Origin: an uncultured Eubacteriales bacterium
GTDB taxonomy: Bacteria; Bacillota; Clostridia; Christensenellales; DTU072
Assembly (NCBI GenBank): GCA_949292905.1
Contig: CASFAV010000004.1
Location: 186,001 to 250,000, forward strand
Direction of reading: 5' to 3'
Length of the DNA: 64,000 nt
Part shown: positions 33,769 through 41,730 of the stretch, one piece after another
Layout of the letters: every line of letters starts with the position of its first letter
Position numbering within the stretch: position 1 is the stretch's first letter
The notes under the pieces: model-generated
Seen by the model: only the letters and a program-made list of their open reading frames with translations
What the model was told of the DNA's origin: nothing
The model's database searches: none
Position numbers and translations under genes: made by a program

Positions 33769-36222
33769 ATGGCGATATCTGTAAACAAACTGAATATCGA
33801 TTGCAAAACGACGGTGCTTTCGTCGCGTTGCGCCGTATACAAGACCGCGGAGCTCGCCGCCAAGCTCAACCGCCTGCGCAAAAGCGATTTCGCGCTCGGC
33901 AAAATAGCGGAAGCGGTGCTCGCGTCGCGAGCGGTAAGCGGAGCCGCGCTCGCGGACGGCAAAGGTTTCTATACCGCCTCTTTCGGTCAGCGCGGCGAAT
34001 ACGAATTTTCGTTTGCTACCGGCGCCCTTCCCGCGCCGCTCAAACGCGACGACATAATTTTCTACGGATTTACCGGAGAAGGCTCCGAGGATCTGAGACT
34101 CAACGACAGGCGGCTGGAAACCTACCTCAAGGACCGCGCCGGATTCGCCGCCTCCATAGTCCCCGCCCGCACCCGTCCCGTAAGCGCGGCGTTCGACAAG
34201 CTGTACCGTATTTCGGGCGCGGAGCGCGTGGACTTCCCCATGCTCAACGCCGAACAGAAAGCCATCGTCGAAGCCGAGGACGGCAACATTCTCGTACAAG
34301 GCGTGGCGGGCAGCGGCAAAACCAACCTGTGTATAGATAAAATAGTTTTCGCGGCGGCGCGCGGCTACGCGGGCAAAGTGCTTTATTCCACATATTCGCG
34401 CGGACTTCTCGTCGACACCCAACGCAGGGTGAACGCTTTTGCCGCGGATATAGAAAACTTCGTCGCGGAATACACTCACGGCAGAGTACGTTTCACCGAT
34501 CCCGATCACAAAAAAGCCGTCGAAAACAAACTCGGCATATATTTCGACGTGGACGAGGACGACAAGATAGCCGCGGCGCTTACGAAAACGGCAGCCTTCC
34601 TGCGCGACAAAGTCGATTACTGTCTTATCGAAGACCTTTACCGCAAATACTGCGGCGGCAAGCGCCGGGAATGCGGCGAGAGCTACTTCCTCAACGAATT
34701 CATCCCCAAGCACGCCGCGCAGAAAGCGGAAGGCGCGTTGGCAAAAGTAAGGCATCTGTCCTACGAGGTGGTATATAAAGAGATATACGGATATATTTTC
34801 GGCAAGGCGGATCTCGTTGATCCCGCGCGGACAATGAGCCGCGAGGAGTACGCCGCCGCCCGCGTCGGCACGCTGACCGCGCAGGAGTCGGAAGCCGTAT
34901 ACAGGATAGCGCGCGCCTACGCCGAACATCTCGCGGCGAACGGGCTCACCGACAATAACGTCATGAGCCGCGATATGCTCAGGTCGCGCGGCAACCTTCC
35001 CTACTATTCTTTAGCCGTACTCGACGAAGTGCAGGATCTTACCGAAATAAATCTGCTCTTTATGAAAAGCACGGCGCGTAAACTGTTCTGCGTGGGCGAC
35101 GCCCTGCAGATGATAAATCCTTCCTATTTCAGTTTCGCCTTCCTCAAGAGGCTCATGTATTCCTCGGAAACGACGACCATACGCGTGCTTAAACACAACT
35201 ACCGCAACACCCCGCGCATAGCGGAGATCGTGGAAAGGTTGAACGACCTCAATATTTCGCGTTTCGGCACCCATAACTTCGTGTTGAGGAGCCGTCCCGT
35301 CGATTCCGCTACGGAAACGAGCGCCGTATACGTTCGCGGGGATTCCCTCGTGAAGATGATGGCGGAACGTAAGCTCGACAACTATACGCTGATAGTTTCA
35401 TCCGACGAAGTAAAGGGGCGCCTGCGCAAGGTAGTGGGTAACCGCGAGATACTCACGGTGTCCGAGGTCAAGGGACTGGAGCGCGACACCGTGGTGCTGT
35501 ACGACCTGCTGAGCGACCATAAGGACAAGTGGGCGGCGCTCGCCGGTGCGGGCGTCGACCGCAAGACCGCCGACGAAAATTCGGTGTACAGATATTATTT
35601 CAATCTGTTCTACGTGGGCGTCTCCCGCGCAAAAGCTCACGTCTACGTATGCGAACGGGAGGAGATACCCTTCTTCGACAAATTCTTCTCGACGGAGTTC
35701 GCCTGCCTTACTCCCGGCGAAGCGTTGAACCGTCTGGACAAGATCCTTGCGCGCACCGAAACGGACGACGCCGATCTATGCGAACGCATAGAAGAATTCA
35801 TGCGGCTCGGGCAGTACGCAAACGCGCGCGTCGCTCTCGACAGACTGCGCGACGACAACGTCCGCGTCGCCTACCGCGACAGGATAGACGTGCACGAAGA
35901 ATTCATCTCTCACGGCAACTACCGCGAAGCCGGCGTAAGATTCTGGGAAAAAGGACTTTACGACGACGCGCGGGAAATGTTCGCCCTCTCGGGAGACAAG
36001 CTCCTTACGGAATTCATGGAAGCCTGCCTCGAAAACGACGGGCGCGCGCTCGACTACGACATAGTGCGCTATTTCGCCGACGTAGGCAACAACGACGTCG
36101 CCCGCAAGCTCATCCTTAACACCGTGGCGGGCGACCTCGAAGCACTCAGAAAAACTCAATCCTCGCTCAACGCCGCATTCAAAGCGTTGAGAAGATCAAA
36201 GGAGAAAAAATATGGACAATAA
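33769..36222 (+). CDS. Superfamily I (UvrD/TRANK1-like) helicase with C-terminal helical repeats
   Basis: An 817-residue SF1 ATPase. Motifs: Q-motif LNAEQKAI (Gln163), Walker A GVAGSGKT (178-185), Walker B LAVLDEVQDL (415-424), motif III CVGDALQMI, motif IV KHNYRNTPRI (475-484), motif V VSEVKGLERDTVVLYD (564-579) and motif VI YVGVSRAK (615-622). The first ~155 residues match nothing I recognise; the last ~160 look like alpha-solenoid/TPR helices (YANARVALDRLR, YREAGVRFWEKGLYDDAREMF). It resembles the UvrD-like module of TRANK1-type proteins more than repair UvrD. GGAG lies 6 nt before the ATG. Overlaps the next gene by 11 nt. Confidence 0.85.
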   Translation: MAISVNKLNIDCKTTVLSSRCAVYKTAELAAKLNRLRKSDFALGKIAEAVLASRAVSGAALADGKGFYTASFGQRGEYEFSFATGALPAPLKRDDIIFYGFTGEGSEDLRLNDRRLETYLKDRAGFAASIVPARTRPVSAAFDKLYRISGAERVDFPMLNAEQKAIVEAEDGNILVQGVAGSGKTNLCIDKIVFAAARGYAGKVLYSTYSRGLLVDTQRRVNAFAADIENFVAEYTHGRVRFTDPDHKKAVENKLGIYFDVDEDDKIAAALTKTAAFLRDKVDYCLIEDLYRKYCGGKRRECGESYFLNEFIPKHAAQKAEGALAKVRHLSYEVVYKEIYGYIFGKADLVDPARTMSREEYAAARVGTLTAQESEAVYRIARAYAEHLAANGLTDNNVMSRDMLRSRGNLPYYSLAVLDEVQDLTEINLLFMKSTARKLFCVGDALQMINPSYFSFAFLKRLMYSSETTTIRVLKHNYRNTPRIAEIVERLNDLNISRFGTHNFVLRSRPVDSATETSAVYVRGDSLVKMMAERKLDNYTLIVSSDEVKGRLRKVVGNREILTVSEVKGLERDTVVLYDLLSDHKDKWAALAGAGVDRKTADENSVYRYYFNLFYVGVSRAKAHVYVCEREEIPFFDKFFSTEFACLTPGEALNRLDKILARTETDDADLCERIEEFMRLGQYANARVALDRLRDDNVRVAYRDRIDVHEEFISHGNYREAGVRFWEKGLYDDAREMFALSGDKLLTEFMEACLENDGRALDYDIVRYFADVGNNDVARKLILNTVAGDLEALRKTQSSLNAAFKALRRSKEKKYGQ

Positions 36223-36928
36223 CGACGTCAGGACACTTATAGAAGCGTTCAGAGGCTACCGCGAGCTGATCACGCCCATCCAAGCCAACCTCAACGAATT
36301 CGTGGCGACCTACGAGGGCATGCGCAACGACATCGAAAAATTGAACGGCGCTTTCCAGGGCGATCTCAAAGGCAATCTCGACAAGATATACCGCACCTTA
36401 TCCGCGCAAGCCGAGAAAGCCACCGATCTTTCGTCCAGGATAGACCGTTTCGTGACCGTCGCGAACAAGTACACCGCAGACGCCGAAAAACTGATGTCGC
36501 TCATGGAGAAGATATCTTCGAGGCTGGAAGCCGTGCGGGATACGGAAGCGAAAGCGGAAGCTCAATTGGCGCGGCTGGACGCGCTTCTCGAGGAAAAACG
36601 TAAAAATTACAACGTCAGGGACCTCGAAAAAATGCTCGAAGCCTATAACGACAACGTAGGCAGGATCAGCGATTTCGTCAACAATTCGGTAGCGGGCAAC
36701 ATCGCGCAGAGCAACCGCACTTTACAGGACATCAAGAGCGCCAACGACCAGCTCGTCAAAGAGCTTGCGGGAGAAAGAAAATCGGTGGAATCGCTTGCCG
36801 CGGCTTCGCGCGAAACGAGCCGTTTCCTTCAGAAAGTGGTGGAGCAGAACGACGTCAACGAAGCCTATATATACGAAATACTCGATAAATGGGCGGCGAG
36901 CCGCAAGGTACGCACGAGGAAGAAATAG
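36212..36928 (+). CDS. Coiled-coil protein of the helicase operon
   Basis: A 238-residue protein, almost entirely helical with heptad patterns (for example AEKLMSLMEKISSRLEAV and EAQLARLDALLEEKRKN), no membrane segment and a basic C-terminus (RKVRTRKK). It looks like a structural or adaptor rod. GGAG lies 7 nt before the ATG, and the gene overlaps the helicase end by 11 nt and abuts the next gene with no gap. Translational coupling suggests the three products form a complex (inference). No family recognised. Confidence 0.7.
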   Translation: MDNNDVRTLIEAFRGYRELITPIQANLNEFVATYEGMRNDIEKLNGAFQGDLKGNLDKIYRTLSAQAEKATDLSSRIDRFVTVANKYTADAEKLMSLMEKISSRLEAVRDTEAKAEAQLARLDALLEEKRKNYNVRDLEKMLEAYNDNVGRISDFVNNSVAGNIAQSNRTLQDIKSANDQLVKELAGERKSVESLAAASRETSRFLQKVVEQNDVNEAYIYEILDKWAASRKVRTRKK

Positions 36929-38938
36929 ATGGCTTTCTTCAAGCTGAAACAAAAACGCGGCGGGAGCGCCGCGCCCGAAACGGGCGACCGCCTCAAGGAT
37001 CTGCACGCCGCAATATTGCATGACGACGACGTACTGATGCTCGGATTGCTCACGGCGGACGCTTCGCTCGCCGCGCACGCTTTCGGCAGATTTCCCCTGC
37101 TCAGCCTGTGCTATATGTACCGCAGTCGCAAAATAGTCCGCAAATTCGCAGACCGTCTCAGGGCGCACGACGGCAATTACTCCGTTTCTCCGGAATACAC
37201 CGAAGATTACAAGAAATTCCGCGAGCTTGCCGGAAGAAGCTTACGGCTTTTCCGCGAAGGCTTCGTGACCCCCGCGGACATGCTCGCGGTGATCGGCGAC
37301 GCGCCCACTCTTCGCGCCGAACTCGGAGCGAAGCCCGCGAAAGCTCAGGCGGAGCGCATAGCTAAAATATACGAACTCACTTCAAAAAGAAAAGTGCGCG
37401 TCAAAGAAAACGGCGTTTCCGTACCACATTCGAGGAAGATGAACGCCGTGCAGATAACGGCGATAGCGCTCATAGCCTTTTTCGGACTGGGCGTAGCCGG
37501 AGGCGCGCTCGGCGCATATTACGCCGTTCCCGCCGCTTTCGGGGGGGACGGGAGCGCCGACGCCCCCATCCTCGTAAACAACACGGAGCAATTCCTTTTC
37601 GCCGCGGGCGATACTCAGCAAAGATATTTCAAGCTCACCTCCGACATCGTGATAGACGCTTCCGCAAGCGACAAACTGAACGTAGTGTCCGACATCGACT
37701 GCGACGGGCACACCGTCGAGGTGGTCTCCGACGGTAAGCCCCTTTTCGAAGACATCTCCGGCAAGCTCCGTAACGGCGTATTCGATTTCGGCTCAGTGAA
37801 TATCTCCTACTCCTCCGATTCCGCCCTGCTCGCCCACACGGTAACGGGCGGCGCCGAGCGCCTCACGCTCAAAGCGGAAGGAACGCTTACCGATACTTCG
37901 GGTAACGAAACGGTTTATTTCGGGTGTCTTTCAGTCGAGAATTCGGGAACGGTCAATTACGTTACCGCAGAGCTCGGCCTCAAAGTCACGGGGGCTTCCG
38001 CAGCAGGTGAAAGCGCGGGCGACAGCTTCTTTGCGGGTATCGTCGCCAAAAACTCGGGCTCCGTCGCGTACTGCTCCGTGACGGAAAATTCCGTAGTCGA
38101 ACTCGACACCGTTGACGGCGCGGGCGTCGTAGCGGAGAACTCGGCAAACGGCAGAGTGCTCGATTCGACAAACGCCGCCGCGATATCGCAGATCTCCTCC
38201 TACGCGATGTGGTCGCCCAACTCGTCGGGAGTCGTTCTCAACAACTACGGCACCGTCAGCAACTGCGTGAATTCGGGCGACGTCGCCGTTTCTTCGGAAG
38301 CCACGAAGGAGGCGGTGGAAGAGGAAATGGATAAGCTCGGCGTATCAGGGAATATCGCCGTTTACGCGGGCGGCGTGGTATGCACCAATTACGGCACGTT
38401 GCGACACTCCAAAAACACCGGCGACGTGTCCGCGGCTTCCCTCTATTCCTATATTTACGCGGGCGGCGTCGCCGCCGCGAATACCGCTCATTCGGGAGGC
38501 TCCGCCTCGATAGACAACTGCGCCTCTCTCGGCGTCCTCTCGATGTCCTGCGCCGAAGCGGACAACATAGGTGAAGGCGATACTCTTACCGTATTCCTTT
38601 TCGGAGGCGGGATAGCGGGTTATTTCGCTACCTACGAATCCTACTCCGCCACTGCGACAAATTCATATTCCACGATGAGCTTTACTCATTCCGGCTATGC
38701 CGGTTGCTTCGCGGGAGGGATAGCGGGCGTTCAGCTCTCCCCTTCCGTTCCCGTGCTCCCCTTCGGACTTACCGATAATTATTATCTCACGGGAAGTCTG
38801 AGCGGCTTCAACGCAGGCGTCGGCGCGCTTATTTCGGCATGGGACCACAATATATATTATTCTTCCGGCGTGAACGTGCAGGGCGGCGCCTTACCGATGA
38901 CGCAGACCCAGCTCGAAGAATGGAGCTATTACTGGTAA
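36929..38938 (+). CDS. Single-pass membrane protein with repetitive GLUG-like ectodomain
   Basis: 669 residues. A cytoplasmic helical domain of ~170 residues (LHAAILHDDDVLMLGLLTAD resembles an ankyrin-like pair) precedes a membrane helix at about 172-200. A ~465-residue extracellular region follows, rich in Ser, Asn and Gly. It has short repeats such as NSGSVAYCSV, NYGTVSNCVNSGDV and NYGTLRHSKNTGDVS, the pattern of GLUG/right-handed beta-helix adhesin-type domains. The ATG directly follows the coiled-coil stop, with GAGGA 8 nt upstream. The cytoplasmic domain could link the coiled-coil and helicase to the membrane (inference). Confidence 0.72.
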   Translation: MAFFKLKQKRGGSAAPETGDRLKDLHAAILHDDDVLMLGLLTADASLAAHAFGRFPLLSLCYMYRSRKIVRKFADRLRAHDGNYSVSPEYTEDYKKFRELAGRSLRLFREGFVTPADMLAVIGDAPTLRAELGAKPAKAQAERIAKIYELTSKRKVRVKENGVSVPHSRKMNAVQITAIALIAFFGLGVAGGALGAYYAVPAAFGGDGSADAPILVNNTEQFLFAAGDTQQRYFKLTSDIVIDASASDKLNVVSDIDCDGHTVEVVSDGKPLFEDISGKLRNGVFDFGSVNISYSSDSALLAHTVTGGAERLTLKAEGTLTDTSGNETVYFGCLSVENSGTVNYVTAELGLKVTGASAAGESAGDSFFAGIVAKNSGSVAYCSVTENSVVELDTVDGAGVVAENSANGRVLDSTNAAAISQISSYAMWSPNSSGVVLNNYGTVSNCVNSGDVAVSSEATKEAVEEEMDKLGVSGNIAVYAGGVVCTNYGTLRHSKNTGDVSAASLYSYIYAGGVAAANTAHSGGSASIDNCASLGVLSMSCAEADNIGEGDTLTVFLFGGGIAGYFATYESYSATATNSYSTMSFTHSGYAGCFAGGIAGVQLSPSVPVLPFGLTDNYYLTGSLSGFNAGVGALISAWDHNIYYSSGVNVQGGALPMTQTQLEEWSYYW

Positions 38939-38944
38939 ACAAAA

Positions 38945-39166
38945 ATGAAAAAAGACTTCGCCTTCGTTATCCTCATAATCTTCGCTATAGCCGTTCTCCT
39001 CACGGACGCGGCTTACGCCGTCTACGTCGGAGTGACGCTCTCCGCCGTGAACGCGGGCACGGCGTTCCTTCCGCTTGCCTTCCGCTCCTTCACCGTAGCC
39101 GTAATAGCCGTAAACGCCGCGTTGGTCCCCGTCGCGCTCTCCTACGCCTTTTTAAGGCGCAGATGA
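38945..39166 (+). CDS. Small two-helix membrane protein
   Basis: A 73-residue hydrophobic protein with two probable membrane helices (about residues 5-29 and 45-68) and a basic end (RRR). It starts 6 nt after the preceding stop, with no clear SD, so it depends on translational coupling. It closes the five-gene operon before the terminator at 39201. Function unknown; too small and hydrophobic for a family call. Confidence 0.6.
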   Translation: MKKDFAFVILIIFAIAVLLTDAAYAVYVGVTLSAVNAGTAFLPLAFRSFTVAVIAVNAALVPVALSYAFLRRR

Positions 39167-39198
39167 CATACGTCGGAATTCATCCCGCTTTCCCGTCG

Positions 39199-40005
39199 CT
39201 AACGCCGTTCTTCCCGGAGCGGCGTTTTTTTTACCCGTCCGACCGCATACAGTATCTGCGGCAGTATCCCGGCACAGACGCATTTCAGTCCGTTCTCCTC
39301 GTCTTTCCGATGAGCCCTCGCGTTCAGCGCGTACATTCCCACGCACGTCCCCGTGAGTATCGCTATCATGAAGATATACCACCCTGCCACAAATCCCGCA
39401 GTCACTTTTTCCGCGGGCATGAGATATTCGAGAATACTTCCGTCTATTATTTTAAGGAATACGACGTTGTCCAGGCTCGCTATATCGGGATAAAAAATCT
39501 TTTCTTTCACCAAAATTATGAATACCACGCTCAATAGAATAGCGGCAGGTATCGCCCAGGCGGATCTCTTTTTGAATTTAACGGTATTGAAGCAGATGAG
39601 CAGCCCGCCGAAAAAGAGAAGATTGTGTATGCCGAGCGAGACGACAAGTCCCGTCCAGTCGCCGAAACCGGCGACCATGGTGTCGGGCGAAGCTATTACG
39701 GCAAGCGTGTTGCCGAAACCCGTGGCAAATCCGAAGTACGCGCCTACGGGCATCATGAATTCCACTCCCGCGACCGCTATAACGCTGTAGGTGAAATAGC
39801 TTATCTGCGAAAACTCTATAGGATAAACGTGTGCGTCGTAGACGAGATTTTCGATATATTCGGCGCTTTTATAGGCAAGCACGATAAGTCCTATGACCGT
39901 CGCGATGAACGCCGAGGTCTTCCTGTGCTTCCTGAGCAGATAGACCGCCAATACTTCCGCTAAACATATTACCACCACGATGAGCGAAACCCACCAGTAT
40001 TTCAT
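39199..40005 (-). CDS. Polytopic membrane protein (possibly YwaF/TIGR02206-like)
   Basis: A 268-residue protein with about seven membrane segments and a short basic C-terminus. ATG 40005 is chosen since the first membrane helix starts there (MKYWWVSLIVVVICLAEV); GGAG is 9 nt upstream. Aromatic residues near segment boundaries and the IHNLLFFGGLLICF helix recall YwaF-type proteins, but no diagnostic motif is visible. Converges with the helicase operon, whose terminator is in its last codons. Function unknown. Confidence 0.6.
   Translation of the reverse strand: MKYWWVSLIVVVICLAEVLAVYLLRKHRKTSAFIATVIGLIVLAYKSAEYIENLVYDAHVYPIEFSQISYFTYSVIAVAGVEFMMPVGAYFGFATGFGNTLAVIASPDTMVAGFGDWTGLVVSLGIHNLLFFGGLLICFNTVKFKKRSAWAIPAAILLSVVFIILVKEKIFYPDIASLDNVVFLKIIDGSILEYLMPAEKVTAGFVAGWYIFMIAILTGTCVGMYALNARAHRKDEENGLKCVCAGILPQILYAVGRVKKTPLREERR
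39201..39232 (+). terminator. Terminator of the helicase operon, inside the 3' end of the opposite gene
   Basis: Stem AACGCCG.../...CGGCGTT (39201-39210 with 39216-39225) and eight T. It lies within the last codons of the minus-strand membrane protein gene. Confidence 0.82.
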
Positions 40006-40154
40006 ATTCGATATCTCCGAAAAACTTTTTACACCGATTGTATCATTCCCGAAACGCTTTGACAACCGACCGCGGTCAATATCGTAAATTAAGTGCGCCG
40101 ATTTTGCCGACATTTGACGAACGCGCGGCATATATTGAGAAAAAGGAGGTAAAT

Positions 40155-41645
40155 GTGGCTCAGGACAATATTTTTACGCAAAAGCTCGGCGAACCGGTGG
40201 CTAACGACAATTTCAGTCTGACGTCCACGGACGGCAATATATTGCTCAGGGACTCGCAGCTCATCGATAAACTGGCGCGTTTTGACCGCGAACGCATTCC
40301 CGAACGCGTGGTGCACGCCAAAGGCTGGGGCGCTCACGGCGAATTCACCGTGACGGGCGACGTTTCGCGTTACACTCTCGCAAAAGTTTTCAACCGCGTG
40401 GGCAAAAAGACCAAAGTGCTCGTAAGATTCTCTACCGTGGCGGGAGGGAGAGATTCCGCCGATACCGTAAGGGATCCCAGAGGTTTCGCCGTCAAATTCT
40501 ATACCGAAGACGGTATCCTCGACATCGTTGGGAACAATACGCCTGTCTTTTTCATAAGGGATCCGATGAAATTCCCCGACTTCATACACTCTCAGAAGAA
40601 AAATCCGCGCACCAATCTCACCGACCCCAACGCGCAATGGGATTTCCTTTCGCTCACACCGGAGAGCATTAACCAGGTGACCGTCCTTTTCAGCGACCAG
40701 GGCATCCCCTACGGATTCCGATTCATGGACGGCTTCGGCACCAACACCTTCGTGTGGTACAACGCGAAAGGCAATTACAATTTCGTCAAATACCACTTCA
40801 TATCCCAACAGGGCTTGAAATACATACCCGCGGAAGAAGCGGAAAAGATAGCGGGCGAAAATCCAGATTTTGCGGGCGAAGACCTGCACGACGCGATAGC
40901 GAAAGGCAATTTCCCCTCCTGGAAGCTCTACGTGCAGATAATGTCGCCGGAGCAGGCGGAGACATACCGTTTCGATCCCTTCGACACCACGAAAACGTGG
41001 TACGAGGAAGATTTCCCGCTCATCGAAGTGGGCGTGATGACTCTGAACCGCAACCCGTTGAACTTTTTCAACGAAGTGGAGCAGGCGGCTTTCTGCCCAG
41101 CCAACATGGTGCCCGGCACCGCTCCCAGTCAGGACAAGATGCTACAGGGAAGGCTCTTTGCCTACCGCGACACGCAGAGGTACCGCCTCGGCGTGAATTT
41201 CCAACGCGTGGCGGTGAACGCGCCGACGAGCGAGGTATTCAATTACGAGCGCGACGGCGACCTCGCGCGCAACCCGAACGACCCCGTCAACTATTATCCC
41301 AACAGTATGCAGAAAGTAACTTTCACCCGCGACGCCGAAGCGCCGCCGCAGGAGATATACGGCGAGATCAAGCGTCACGTCGTCCCGATCAAGGATATAG
41401 ATTTCGTGCAGGCGGGCGACCGTTACCGCGCGATGGACGAGGGAGAAAGAACGCGCCTAATAGACAATATCTGCGCTTCGCTCTCGCAAGCGGAGAAACG
41501 TATCCAATACCGTCAGACCGCGCTTTTTTTGAAAGCGGACGCCGAATACGGCAAGCGCATAGCCGAAAAACTCCGCCTCAATATCCGCGAAGTCTACAAG
41601 CTCTCGCGAATGTCGCAAGCCGAACGCGAATACGCTACAAGATAA
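40155..41645 (+). CDS. katA: Monofunctional haem catalase
   Basis: A 496-residue small-subunit catalase that dismutates hydrogen peroxide. The catalytic His is in RVVHAKGWGAHG, the distal Asn in IVGNNTPVFFIRD, and the haem-ligand Tyr in RLFAYRDTQRYRLG. FSDQGIPYGFRFMDGFG and the STVAGGRDSADTVRDPRG region are classic. The start is GTG 40155, 5 nt after AAAAGGAGG; the overlapping ATG at 40153 is out of frame. Catalase is notable in an otherwise anaerobic-looking gene set and suggests aerotolerance. A strong terminator follows. Confidence 0.95.
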   Translation: MAQDNIFTQKLGEPVANDNFSLTSTDGNILLRDSQLIDKLARFDRERIPERVVHAKGWGAHGEFTVTGDVSRYTLAKVFNRVGKKTKVLVRFSTVAGGRDSADTVRDPRGFAVKFYTEDGILDIVGNNTPVFFIRDPMKFPDFIHSQKKNPRTNLTDPNAQWDFLSLTPESINQVTVLFSDQGIPYGFRFMDGFGTNTFVWYNAKGNYNFVKYHFISQQGLKYIPAEEAEKIAGENPDFAGEDLHDAIAKGNFPSWKLYVQIMSPEQAETYRFDPFDTTKTWYEEDFPLIEVGVMTLNRNPLNFFNEVEQAAFCPANMVPGTAPSQDKMLQGRLFAYRDTQRYRLGVNFQRVAVNAPTSEVFNYERDGDLARNPNDPVNYYPNSMQKVTFTRDAEAPPQEIYGEIKRHVVPIKDIDFVQAGDRYRAMDEGERTRLIDNICASLSQAEKRIQYRQTALFLKADAEYGKRIAEKLRLNIREVYKLSRMSQAEREYATR

Positions 41646-41692
41646 TTTTCGGTAACATATTGTCGGGATACGGATACCTTTATCGCATATTA

Positions 41693-41726
41693 TCGAAACG
41701 CCCGCCTTTACTTGGCGGGCGTTTTT
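41693..41726. terminator. Terminator shared by catalase and the converging SF2 helicase gene
   Basis: 11-bp perfect stem AAACGCCCGCC (41696-41706) with 41714-41724, 7-nt loop and flanking T/A runs on both sides. Confidence 0.88.
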
Positions 41727-41730
41727 CCGA

